A stretch of 55,213 nucleotides of DNA, from contig JAUHVL010000020.1 of the NCBI GenBank assembly GCA_030425045.1, positions 1 through 55,213 on the forward strand, written 5' to 3'. Position numbers and translations under genes: made by a program. Each line of letters opens with the position of its first letter. Within the stretch, counting starts at the first letter, position 1. Positions 43,691 to 51,836 of the stretch are shown piece after piece. Under the pieces are notes generated by a model. The model saw nothing but the letters and a program-made list of their open reading frames with translations, searched no databases and had not been told where the DNA came from. Origin of the DNA: a bacterium (GTDB lineage: Bacteria; Bdellovibrionota; Bacteriovoracia; Bacteriovoracales; Bacteriovoracaceae).

Positions 43691-43717
43691 AAAAAAGAAA
43701 GGACCATCATGGTCCTT
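43691..43717 (-). terminator. rho-independent terminator of the two-lipoprotein operon
   Basis: AAGGACCAT and ATGGTCCTT pair perfectly around one base and, on the minus strand, run into TTTCTTTTTT. It ends transcription coming from the lipoprotein genes at 43777-44513, before the histone-fold gene. Confidence 0.8.
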
Positions 43718-43776
43718 ATATATATTCATCCTTGAATAGGAGGTACGTCCACACCCCATAATCGTCCCTGACAAAA

Positions 43777-44136
43777 CTAATTCGTATACATTCCTTCAAC
43801 TGTTAACGTATGACGAGAGATAAAAGGTAGTACACTAAAGAGAACATCTTTAGAGGACTGATCAATTGTCACACGTAACGATTTAATATTTTTACAGGCA
43901 ACATCATGTTGACCTAAATAACTTTTTAAAAAGACCTGATGAGGTGAGCTATACTCTGTGGTGAGACCATGGGTCCAAATTCTCTTTTTGATAATAAAGT
44001 CAGGCTTAAAATCGGGGTCAAAATCAAGAGCATAGGTAAAATTCTTATCATCGGAAAAACAGCCACGAGGAACGACCTCGATATGACCAGCACACGACAT
44101 AGAAAAAAGCCCTAATAAAACGACCAGAAGTTTCAC
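43777..44136 (-). CDS. small lipoprotein
   Basis: A 119-residue protein with lipobox FSMSC (lipidated Cys15). The mature part has two more cysteines (RGCFSD and VACKN) and a beta-like pattern. It overlaps the upstream lipoprotein gene by four bases (ATGA), so the two are co-translated and probably work together at the same membrane. No family was recognised. Confidence 0.6.
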   Translation of the reverse strand: MKLLVVLLGLFSMSCAGHIEVVPRGCFSDDKNFTYALDFDPDFKPDFIIKKRIWTHGLTTEYSSPHQVFLKSYLGQHDVACKNIKSLRVTIDQSSKDVLFSVLPFISRHTLTVEGMYTN

Positions 44137-44513
44137 TGCAGATACTCCCTTCGTTTAATAGACCTAAGTTCAGGATCTAGTGTTAGACCAAATCCTCTTA
44201 TCTTATATTCTTTGGGAACATAAAGACCTAAGCTAAAGATGGTTTGAAAAATCGCCTTGGCGCTCATATAGGTTTGAATATGAACATTTGCCACACTGAC
44301 ATAACCACGATCTTTGAAGGCCTCATCGATAAACACTTTTTTATCGTCGCCAATTAACCCCCAGAGGAAAAATTCTTTTTTTCCATAAATCTCTAAATAG
44401 TCGTGGTGATCTTTATGTTTTGATACATAAACAGGAATCTGACCGCGATTGGTGAACTGCACACTAGAGCAGCCAGAAAGTAATAAAAAAGGAATAAGCA
44501 AGTTTATGCCCAC
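44133..44513 (-). CDS. Bor-like small lipoprotein
   Basis: A 126-residue protein with lipobox LLSGC (Cys15). The region EFFLWGLIGDDKKVFIDEAF, then VANVHIQTYMSAKAIFQTIF and LGLYVPKEYKIRGFG, has the outline of the Bor/Iss family of small outer-membrane lipoproteins (FFLWGL, then a hydrophobic helix, then a G-Y-P turn), but the usual internal cysteines are missing. The match is weak. First gene of a two-lipoprotein operon. Confidence 0.5.
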   Translation of the reverse strand: MGINLLIPFLLLSGCSSVQFTNRGQIPVYVSKHKDHHDYLEIYGKKEFFLWGLIGDDKKVFIDEAFKDRGYVSVANVHIQTYMSAKAIFQTIFSLGLYVPKEYKIRGFGLTLDPELRSIKRREYLQ

Positions 44514-44595
44514 CGAAATTTCCTATATCTGTTTGGATTTATTTAATTGTTGAATAGTGTCACTAGCATGTCATGCCATAGCGCAATACGAACAG

Positions 44596-45369
44596 TTAGT
44601 TTTTTTTCAAAAATTTTCTTACTTGTGTTTCATGAAAATCAGTGCGTTGAGCAATACCTTGGTAAGAGGCCAGTAATAATAGGCTTGAAGGAAGATCGTG
44701 ACGGTGACAATGTTTGATTGCCGCTTTGGCCATGGTTAAACTTTCAATTGAAATTTTCAAAAACTGCTCACAAAATTTTTCAGTTTCTTCTTTTAGTTTT
44801 TCTAGAGAAACAAGTTTATTCACAAGGCCCATCTCTTTGGCCTCACTGGCGGAATAAATTTTGGCCGTTAAATACATCTCCAATGCTTTGGTATAACCGA
44901 CAACACGATTCATAAAAAAAGGTCCACCGTCTCCAGAAATGAGACCGAGACTGCCAAAAGTTACACCAAACTTTGCCGTATCACTCGCAATTCGGAAATC
45001 ACACATAGCACTGAGGTCACATCCAGCACCAATAGCTGCTCCATTGACCATGGCGACTGTCACAGTATTGATTGATTCCATCGTAAGTGGAATCTGTTGG
45101 ATTCCATGTTCGTAATTTTGTTTAAGGGTAAAGCTATCACCAGCAAACATTCCTGACTTTTCATCCATCGCTTTTAAATCACCACCAGCGCAAAAACAAT
45201 TTCCGGCTCCGGTTAAGACAATCACTTTTATCTTTTCATCAGCATCGGCACTTTTTAAATTTTGACAAAGATCGACTATCATTTGAGAACTAAAAGCATT
45301 TTTACTTTCAGGTCGATTAAGTTTAATCCAACAAATCTCATTTTCTTTTGTTACTTGGATTTCACTCAT
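44596..45369 (-). CDS. enoyl-CoA hydratase/isomerase family protein
   Basis: A 257-residue crotonase-fold enzyme. NRPESKNAFSSQMI, AGNCFCAGGDLKAM (oxyanion hole and CoA-binding AGGDL), and GAAIGAGCDLSAMCDFRIAS are family signatures; the position of the first catalytic Glu is occupied by Gly or Asp in FGSLGLISGDGG, so the reaction may differ from simple hydration. Last gene of the leucine operon, two bases after HMG-CoA lyase. A second hydratase (48243) is the better match for methylglutaconyl-CoA hydration. Confidence 0.8.
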   Translation of the reverse strand: MSEIQVTKENEICWIKLNRPESKNAFSSQMIVDLCQNLKSADADEKIKVIVLTGAGNCFCAGGDLKAMDEKSGMFAGDSFTLKQNYEHGIQQIPLTMESINTVTVAMVNGAAIGAGCDLSAMCDFRIASDTAKFGVTFGSLGLISGDGGPFFMNRVVGYTKALEMYLTAKIYSASEAKEMGLVNKLVSLEKLKEETEKFCEQFLKISIESLTMAKAAIKHCHRHDLPSSLLLLASYQGIAQRTDFHETQVRKFLKKN

Positions 45370-45371
45370 GA

Positions 45372-46277
45372 TTATTTTCCTTTGAAAACGCGATTAATTT
45401 TTGATTCAGAGCTTTTGTTTAAGGCCTTAAATACTGATGAGCTTGCTTCAATTAATTTATTTAAGTCCACACCTGTTTCAATCCCATGGGAACGTAATAA
45501 ATAAACCAAGTCTTCTGTCGCCAAATTCCCTGTGGCCCCTTTTGCGTAGGGACACCCCCCAAGTCCTCCAGCAGAACTATCATAGATAGCAACACCGTGT
45601 TCTAATCCGACAAGGACATTTGATAAGGCCATAGACCTGGTATCGTGAAAGTGAAGTGCCACTTTTTCTAAACCAAATCTTGAGTTTACATTTGTTAAGA
45701 CTTCATCAACCTGTATCGGTATGGCCACACCTGTGGTATCACCAAGTGAAATTTCATCCACATGATGCTGGTGAAAAAAGTCCATGACTTTTAAAAGTCC
45801 CTCGACAGATGTTATTCCCTCATAGGGACAGCCAAAAACCGTTGAGATATAGGCCCTAATTTTTAAGTTATTTTTCTTGGCCTCTTCAAGCACGGGACCA
45901 ATTCGTTTAAGGCTTTCTTCCACCGTGGCGTTAATATTTCTTTTATTAAACTCATTGCTCGTCGCTGTAAAAACAGCAATAGATTTTACCTTGGCAGCAA
46001 GGGCATGCTCCATTCCTTTTAAATTTGGAACGAGACAAGGGAGATCGATATTTAGACCAGCAACTCCACGATAAACCTCTGATGCATCTGCCATTTGAGG
46101 GATACGATCAGCTCGAACAAAACTTGTGGCCTCAATCGTTTGTAAACCTGCAGCGGCAAGATTTTTTATAAACTCAACTTTTATTTCCGCAGAGACAAGT
46201 GTTTTTTCATTTTGAAGTCCATCACGCGGACCGACCTCAACAATTTTAACCTTTTTTGGAAAGTCATTAAACTTCAT
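45372..46277 (-). CDS. liuE: hydroxymethylglutaryl-CoA lyase
   Basis: A 301-residue DRE-TIM barrel enzyme that splits HMG-CoA into acetyl-CoA and acetoacetate, the last step of leucine breakdown. VEVGPRDGLQNEKT opens the barrel; TSFVRADRIPQMAD, SLGDTTGVA and LHFHDTRSMAL carry metal and substrate residues; GLGGCPYAKGATGN contains the active-site Cys. Length is typical. Its start overlaps the biotinyl-subunit gene by four bases. The acetoacetate it makes can be activated by the synthetase at 36897. Confidence 0.93.
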   Translation of the reverse strand: MKFNDFPKKVKIVEVGPRDGLQNEKTLVSAEIKVEFIKNLAAAGLQTIEATSFVRADRIPQMADASEVYRGVAGLNIDLPCLVPNLKGMEHALAAKVKSIAVFTATSNEFNKRNINATVEESLKRIGPVLEEAKKNNLKIRAYISTVFGCPYEGITSVEGLLKVMDFFHQHHVDEISLGDTTGVAIPIQVDEVLTNVNSRFGLEKVALHFHDTRSMALSNVLVGLEHGVAIYDSSAGGLGGCPYAKGATGNLATEDLVYLLRSHGIETGVDLNKLIEASSSVFKALNKSSESKINRVFKGK

Positions 46278-46765
46278 GAAGGACTCTCACTTTGGGCCGT
46301 TATAGAAACTAGCTCAATATCTCCTTCAACCAGCTCCCCTTCTTTAAAGAGAAATTGATCGACAGTACAATCACAAGGAGCTTTTAGTGAATGCTCCATT
46401 TTCATCGCTTCCATCACCAGTAACGTCGTTCCCTTGGCCACAACATCACCTTCCGAAACAGAAAGCTTTAATATTTTCCCAGGCATTGGAGATTTTAAAC
46501 TCCCCACATCATCACTTTGAGCTCCTCCTCTTTTGAGAAGTTCTTTTTCGACAAAGTATTGCTTGCCCCCTAGCCGACAATAGCCGTCTTTATAATGAAC
46601 ACGATAATTTTTCCCCTCTATACCTAGAGTCATACTGGTTTCATCTTTCGCTGTTAAAAAAATTTCAAATGCTTTTCCCTCTAAGTTAAAGTTAACGGCG
46701 TTTCTATCTTTTTTAAGATGGGATACAAGATGAGTTTCCTGATTTATTTTATATTTTTTTTCCAT
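46274..46765 (-). CDS. biotin carboxyl carrier part of methylcrotonyl-CoA carboxylase alpha
   Basis: A 163-residue protein. Residues about 25-75 are a small beta barrel matching the BT domain that joins the alpha chain to the beta chain; residues about 92-157 are the biotinyl domain with Lys122 in VMEAMKMEHS. Its ATG lies three bases after the TAA of the biotin carboxylase gene and in the same frame (TAA-ACA-ATG), so the two frames together would give one alpha chain of about 658 residues, the normal size. No convincing ribosome site of its own was seen (AGGA is about 15 bases away), which suggests stop-restart or readthrough. Confidence 0.85.
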   Translation of the reverse strand: MEKKYKINQETHLVSHLKKDRNAVNFNLEGKAFEIFLTAKDETSMTLGIEGKNYRVHYKDGYCRLGGKQYFVEKELLKRGGAQSDDVGSLKSPMPGKILKLSVSEGDVVAKGTTLLVMEAMKMEHSLKAPCDCTVDQFLFKEGELVEGDIELVSITAQSESPS

Positions 46766-46768
46766 TGT

Positions 46769-48250
46769 TTAGTTTTTAAATCCTTTTAATTCACTCCAAA
46801 GAGTGTTGTTTGTCGTTGTTGATGTCATTTGAGATTGAGTGTTGTCAGCAAGTAAATGTGCCGCTAGGGCCAGCGCCTTTTCTTCTAGGGCCGATTCTTT
46901 TTCTTTTAAACTTTCTTCATGGGTGCTGACAAAATGAGTAAATGTATTTCCCGCGATGAACTCTTTGTGATCAAGAATTCTTTTGAGGTATTCGATATTA
47001 TTAACTGGCCCTAAAAAAGGAATATCATCAAAGCTATGCTTCATTTTTTCAATGGCCTCTGCTCTATTTTGTCCCCATGTAATTAGTTTTGCCAGCATGG
47101 GATCAAAGTCAATTGAGATTTGATTTCCATCTCTATAACCCGTATCCAAGCGAACATTATTGAGACGAGGCTCCCCTACATAAGAAATTTTTCCCGTACT
47201 GGGAAGAAAGTTATTATCTGGGTTTTCAGCATAATAACGAACTTCTAAGGCGTGACCTCTTTGGGTAATATCCTTTTGAGCAAAAGGAAGTTCAAGTCCG
47301 GCGGCTACCATAATTTGTGCTCGCACTAAATCGACTCCGGTCACCATCTCTGTTATCGGATGTTCCACCTGAAGCCTGGTATTCATTTCAAGAAAATAAA
47401 ATCTACCATCTTCGTCATAAATAAATTCAACCGTTCCCGCTCCCTCGTAATCGACACCTTTTGCTATTTCGACAGCGGCATTACAAATATCTTGGCGAGT
47501 TTTTTCACTGAAAGCAGGTGAAGGAGTCTCTTCAACAATTTTTTGATAACGCCTTTGAATAGAGCATTCTCTTTCAAAAAGGTGGAGATGGTTTCCTTTT
47601 TGATCACTCAAAACCTGTACTTCAATATGGCGAGGGTTAACAATAAATTTTTCAATCAATACTTTATCGTTACCAAAAGCATTCATCGCCTCTCGTTTAG
47701 CAGAGGCCAGTGCTTCATCGAACTCTGATGCCTGTTGGACAATTCTCATCCCCTTTCCACCACCTCCAGCAGAGGCCTTAACGAGCACGGGGTATCCAAT
47801 TTCTGAAGCTTGTTGTTTTAAAAAATCAGCTTCTTGATTATTTCCGTGATAACCGGGAATAGAAGGGACTTTTAGCTTTTCAATTTTTTCTTTTGAAGAA
47901 ATTTTATCACCCATGATTACCATGGCCTCAGCCGGTGGCCCAATGAGTTTAATCTTTGCTTCTGTTAATGCTTTGGCAAAATCAGCATTTTCTGACAAGA
48001 ATCCATAACCGGGATGTACGGCCTCGGCATTATATTTTTTTGCAATGGAAATGAGGTTTTCAATATTAAGATATGTTTGCGCGAGAGGACCAGAACCGAG
48101 ATTAATATTAATATCTCCCATAGTTGCGTGGGGAAGGTCCTCTTCTCCTTCAGTATAAATACTGATACTTTCGATCCCCATTTCACGACATGTTTTCATA
48201 ACACGACAAGCGATCTCACCTCTATTTGCAATTAAAATTCTTTTAAACAT
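46769..48250 (-). CDS. liuD: methylcrotonyl-CoA carboxylase, biotin carboxylase part
   Basis: A 493-residue ATP-grasp enzyme that carboxylates biotin. ILIANRGEIACRVMKTCREMG at the start (in outline), KASAGGGGKGMRIV, EVQVLSDQKGNHLHLFERECSIQRR (in outline), and FLEMNTRLQVEHPITEMVTG are all present. Residues beyond 450 carry the linker to the BT domain, ending TLWSELKGFKN and a TAA stop; the same frame then continues with the biotinyl part. Overlaps the upstream hydratase gene by eight bases. The assignment to methylcrotonyl-CoA rather than another acyl-CoA rests on operon context. Confidence 0.9.
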   Translation of the reverse strand: MFKRILIANRGEIACRVMKTCREMGIESISIYTEGEEDLPHATMGDININLGSGPLAQTYLNIENLISIAKKYNAEAVHPGYGFLSENADFAKALTEAKIKLIGPPAEAMVIMGDKISSKEKIEKLKVPSIPGYHGNNQEADFLKQQASEIGYPVLVKASAGGGGKGMRIVQQASEFDEALASAKREAMNAFGNDKVLIEKFIVNPRHIEVQVLSDQKGNHLHLFERECSIQRRYQKIVEETPSPAFSEKTRQDICNAAVEIAKGVDYEGAGTVEFIYDEDGRFYFLEMNTRLQVEHPITEMVTGVDLVRAQIMVAAGLELPFAQKDITQRGHALEVRYYAENPDNNFLPSTGKISYVGEPRLNNVRLDTGYRDGNQISIDFDPMLAKLITWGQNRAEAIEKMKHSFDDIPFLGPVNNIEYLKRILDHKEFIAGNTFTHFVSTHEESLKEKESALEEKALALAAHLLADNTQSQMTSTTTNNTLWSELKGFKN

Positions 48251-49013
48251 TCATCCAACTTGGTTTTCTTTTATCAAGTAATGCTTGCATCCCTTCTTGG
48301 GCCTCATCACCTACTCTTATTTCTGCAATTGTTTTACAAGTATAAGCAGTAGGCTCTTCACTCGATTTAACATTTTTAATTAATTCTTTCGCGGCAACAG
48401 CGGCAGCCGGTCCCGCTTGCATAAACTTTTTAACGGTCTTATCAAATATTTCGTGGATCTCATCACTATCGACAACATCGTGAACCAGGCCCATTTGCAT
48501 GGCCCGCTCAGCACTAAATCTCATACCGGAAAGAAAAAAAGATCGAGCTTGAGACTCTCCAACTTTGGCCATCACAAAAGGTGAAATCACCGCGGGGACA
48601 AGGCCCAGGCGAACTTCTGAAAAGGCAAACTTGGCAAGATGAGTTGCCATGACATAATCACAACAAGCAAGAATACCCGTACCGCCACCAAGGGCCGCTC
48701 CATGAACTTTCGCCAGAACGGGATAAGGGCAATCATTAATCGCTTTAAACATGGCCGCCAGCTTTTCACTGTCTTCAATATTTTCTTCCATCGAATAGGA
48801 CTTCATTTTTTTCATCCAGTTGAGATCGGCCCCAGCACAAAAAGAAGGTCCATTGCCTTCGATTGAAATTAATCTAATATTTTTTTCATCAGAAAAAGCT
48901 AAAAACGTTTTTGTTAACTCTTCTATCATCTCATCGTTAAAGGCGTTGTGAATATCAGGTCGATCTAAAAATATTTTGACGAGTCCATTTTCTTCTCTTT
49001 CAACTTTAAACAT
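48243..49013 (-). CDS. liuC: methylglutaconyl-CoA hydratase-like enoyl-CoA hydratase
   Basis: A 256-residue crotonase-fold enzyme. DRPDIHNAFNDEMI, GPSFCAGADLNWMKKM with the CAGADL oxyanion segment and the WMK extension that is typical of the liu/AUH hydratases, GAALGGGTGILACCDYVMA, and FSEVRLGLVPAVISPFV with the catalytic Glu. It would hydrate 3-methylglutaconyl-CoA to HMG-CoA between the carboxylase and the lyase. It sits between the beta and alpha carboxylase genes, the usual liuBCD order. Confidence 0.88.
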   Translation of the reverse strand: MFKVEREENGLVKIFLDRPDIHNAFNDEMIEELTKTFLAFSDEKNIRLISIEGNGPSFCAGADLNWMKKMKSYSMEENIEDSEKLAAMFKAINDCPYPVLAKVHGAALGGGTGILACCDYVMATHLAKFAFSEVRLGLVPAVISPFVMAKVGESQARSFFLSGMRFSAERAMQMGLVHDVVDSDEIHEIFDKTVKKFMQAGPAAAVAAKELIKNVKSSEEPTAYTCKTIAEIRVGDEAQEGMQALLDKRKPSWMNV

Positions 49014-49024
49014 ACGATCCTCAC

Positions 49025-50644
49025 CTACATTCTAAAGACGCCAAATTTAACATCTTCAATATCACTGCCAAGACTTGCTTCTAATGCCAGACCTAAAATT
49101 TTTCTGGTGTCTTTTGGATCAATGATTCCATCATCCCAAAGTCTGGCCGTAGAATAATAAGCACTTCCCTCATTTTCATACTTTTCTAAAATCGGTTTTT
49201 GAAATTCCGCAATTTCAGCTTCCGTCATTTCAGCTTTTCCTTTGGCCACTAAGGCCCCTTGCCTCACGGTTGTGAGAACTCCCGCTGCTTGTTCTCCACC
49301 CATCACAGAAATACGAGCATTCGGCCACATCCACATAAATCGTGGTGAATACGCTCGGCCACACATTCCGTAATTACCTGCCCCAAAGGATCCGCCAATA
49401 ACCACAGTAAACTTAGGAACATTCACAGAGGAAACCGCCGTCACCATTTTTGCCCCATGCTTTGCAATCCCCTCGGACTCATATTTTTTTCCCACCATAA
49501 AACCGGTGATATTTTGTAAAAAGATTAAAGGGATTTTTCTTTGGCCACAAAGCTCGATAAAGTGAGCACCTTTTTGTGCCGATTCAGAAAATAAAATTCC
49601 GTTATTGGCAACAATACCTACTGTTCGACCATAGAGTTTTGCAAACCCACAGACAAGGGTTGTTCCATATTTTGCCTTAAACTCGTGAAACTTTGAGCCA
49701 TCCACTAAACGAGAAATGATCTCGCGAATATCAAAAGGAATACGTGTATCCTTTGATAAGATGCCATAGATTTCTTCGATTGGATAAAGAGGTTCTTCTG
49801 AGTTTGTACGCTCTAGGTAAGTTCCCTTTTGTTTATAATTTAAATTTTCAACAATATCCCGACACATTAAAAGTGCATCTGTTTCGGTTTCTGCAAAATG
49901 ATCGGCCACACCTGATTCAGAAGTATGAACTCTCGCTCCTCCTAAATCTTCTGCCGTCACTTCTTCTCCTGTCGCAGCTTTGACAAGAGGTGGACCCCCA
50001 AGAAAGATTGTTCCATTTCCTTTTACAATAATGGACTCATCGGCCATCGCTGGAACATAAGCGCCACCAGCGGTACAAGAACCACAAACAACCGCAATCT
50101 GGGGAATACCTTTGGCCGACATATTGGCCTGATTATAAAAAATTCTTCCAAAGTGATCGCGATCGGGAAAAACTTCATCTTGCATGGGAAGAAAGGCCCC
50201 ACCGGAATCGACTAAATAAATACAAGGAAGATTATTTTCAAGAGCTATCTCTTGCGCTCGTAAATGTTTTTTTACAGTCATGGGAAAGTAGGTTCCCCCT
50301 TTCACGGTGGCATCGTTGGCAACGAACATGCAAACCACACCGTGAACCATTCCAAGGCCTGTAATAATGCCGGCACTTGGAACTCCCCCTTCTTTTTCAT
50401 AGAGGCCATTAGCGGCAAGTGAGGATAGTTCAATAAAAGATGAGTCTTCATCTAAAATGGTTTCAATTCTCTGTCTGGGAAGAAGTTTATTTCTTTTTAA
50501 GTGACGTTCAACAGATTTTTCTCCACCACCTTTTTTAACAGTTTCAATTCTCTCTTTTAACTGCGCTGCCAGTTCCTGATTAAAACTTAAATTTGAGTGA
50601 AATTGATCTGATTTTTTATCAACTGATGATGAAAGTACTTCCAT
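49025..50644 (-). CDS. liuB: methylcrotonyl-CoA carboxylase carboxyltransferase (beta) subunit
   Basis: A 539-residue carboxyltransferase. [53 protein letters not shown] and [20 protein letters not shown] are characteristic of the methylcrotonyl/geranyl-CoA group rather than propionyl-CoA or acetyl-CoA carboxylases. It takes carboxyl from biotin to 3-methylcrotonyl-CoA. First gene of the operon. A TATAAT box lies about 25 bases upstream of the ATG. The acyl-CoA dehydrogenase (isovaleryl-CoA step) that usually heads such operons is not in the window. Confidence 0.92.
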   Translation of the reverse strand: MEVLSSSVDKKSDQFHSNLSFNQELAAQLKERIETVKKGGGEKSVERHLKRNKLLPRQRIETILDEDSSFIELSSLAANGLYEKEGGVPSAGIITGLGMVHGVVCMFVANDATVKGGTYFPMTVKKHLRAQEIALENNLPCIYLVDSGGAFLPMQDEVFPDRDHFGRIFYNQANMSAKGIPQIAVVCGSCTAGGAYVPAMADESIIVKGNGTIFLGGPPLVKAATGEEVTAEDLGGARVHTSESGVADHFAETETDALLMCRDIVENLNYKQKGTYLERTNSEEPLYPIEEIYGILSKDTRIPFDIREIISRLVDGSKFHEFKAKYGTTLVCGFAKLYGRTVGIVANNGILFSESAQKGAHFIELCGQRKIPLIFLQNITGFMVGKKYESEGIAKHGAKMVTAVSSVNVPKFTVVIGGSFGAGNYGMCGRAYSPRFMWMWPNARISVMGGEQAAGVLTTVRQGALVAKGKAEMTEAEIAEFQKPILEKYENEGSAYYSTARLWDDGIIDPKDTRKILGLALEASLGSDIEDVKFGVFRM

Positions 50645-50669
50645 ATTGCCCTGCCTAAATTTTCACAAC

Positions 50670-50675
50670 ATTATA
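50670..50675 (-). promoter_or_regulatory. -10 box of the leucine-catabolism operon
   Basis: A perfect TATAAT on the minus strand, 25 bases upstream of the liuB start, with a ribosome site AGGCAGGG in between. No good -35 hexamer was found at 16-18 bases (GGAAAA at 17), so an activator may be needed. Confidence 0.45.
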
Positions 50676-50750
50676 CACATTAAAAGCTCGGGTTTTCCAG
50701 CATGGTAAGACGCACAAAGAGGACAAACAGATCAATAATGACAAATTTTT

Positions 50751-51785
50751 CTAACGACGAGTGGCCAATTTATGTAACTCAGCACAAAGTTGAGAAGATT
50801 GATGGATAAAAGTCCCCTCAATATTTTGTTTTCCGTTGATAGTCTCTTCAATTAACGGAAAGAGTAGTTTGATATAGAGGTTTGTAAAAGTATCCTCATT
50901 CCACTTTTTATGAAGAGAGAACTTTTTTTTCAGCGTCCATTTTTCAGGTAATGTTTTCACCCAAATTGTTTTTAAGGCATCATTAAATTCAATGGATCGA
51001 CCAGAGCAGCTGCGATTAAATATTTTAGTGGAATTACTTTTTTGGTTGGGACTAAGATGGGCCATATAGGTTTCGATCGCCGCTTCTAAAAGAGTCGTCC
51101 CTTCCCAAACCCTAGCGCCACTAAGAGGATGGTAACGAAGAAAAATTGTGTTTCCTCGAAAATCAAACGTTGCTTTTTCTTTTGATGGCCACCATGTTAC
51201 TAAAAACCGAATTCCCGTTTTTGAAGTAATTTTTAAGCCTAAAAATTTTGAAAGCCGTTTTAAAATTTTATCTGCATGTACTTTTTTTAACGACTTTTGA
51301 TAATTTATAAGATGAGATTTAAAACTGGTACTTTCTTTCACCATAGTCTGAATTTTAGGTAAGAAATGCTTATAAAATTTCGCTAAGAATTTATAGTCTT
51401 TTGACGTCACATAGGGGGACACCTTTTTTAACGCCTCCCCAACGCTTCGTGAAGAATAAAAGGCCATCGATAGAGGAACTGAAGCAATTCCCTTATCTCC
51501 AAAAAGAGAAATCGTAGGTGATGCTTCCGTTACATACGAAGAGTAATTGCTATCGGACTTTCTTCGAAGAGCAATATACTCATTGATCAGATTGAGGTCC
51601 TCTCCTCCAATCTCACCAAATTTTTTTTCCCAATGGCGACGAATCGCTGTGGGAAGTTTTTCAGTCCATAGAGAAACATGATCCATAATTTCAAAAACAT
51701 CAGCGGCTTCAGAATAATTGACGGTGACTTTAGAATAAGTTTTTAAGGATAAAAAAAGAAAAAGGGTCAAAGATAAAACTTTCAC
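50751..51785 (-). CDS. secreted protein, unknown function
   Basis: A 344-residue protein with a signal peptide (about 1-18, TYS/KVT). The mature part is mostly helical, with many Lys/Ser/Leu, a strand-like middle FLVTWWPSKEKATFDFRGNTIFLRYHPLSGARVWEGT in outline, and three cysteines, two in the NRSCSGRS and QLCAEL segments. The region FRGNTIFLRYHP followed by a helix could be a zinc-less peptidase-like fold, but no HExxH motif is present. It ends 106 bases upstream of the leucine operon and starts 51 bases after the large secreted protein, so the two may share a transcript. Confidence 0.55.
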   Translation of the reverse strand: MKVLSLTLFLFLSLKTYSKVTVNYSEAADVFEIMDHVSLWTEKLPTAIRRHWEKKFGEIGGEDLNLINEYIALRRKSDSNYSSYVTEASPTISLFGDKGIASVPLSMAFYSSRSVGEALKKVSPYVTSKDYKFLAKFYKHFLPKIQTMVKESTSFKSHLINYQKSLKKVHADKILKRLSKFLGLKITSKTGIRFLVTWWPSKEKATFDFRGNTIFLRYHPLSGARVWEGTTLLEAAIETYMAHLSPNQKSNSTKIFNRSCSGRSIEFNDALKTIWVKTLPEKWTLKKKFSLHKKWNEDTFTNLYIKLLFPLIEETINGKQNIEGTFIHQSSQLCAELHKLATRR

Positions 51786-51836
51786 CCTTTTAGTATACTA
51801 CGCTTTTGAATTTTATCTAGGTTCCACCAATACGAT

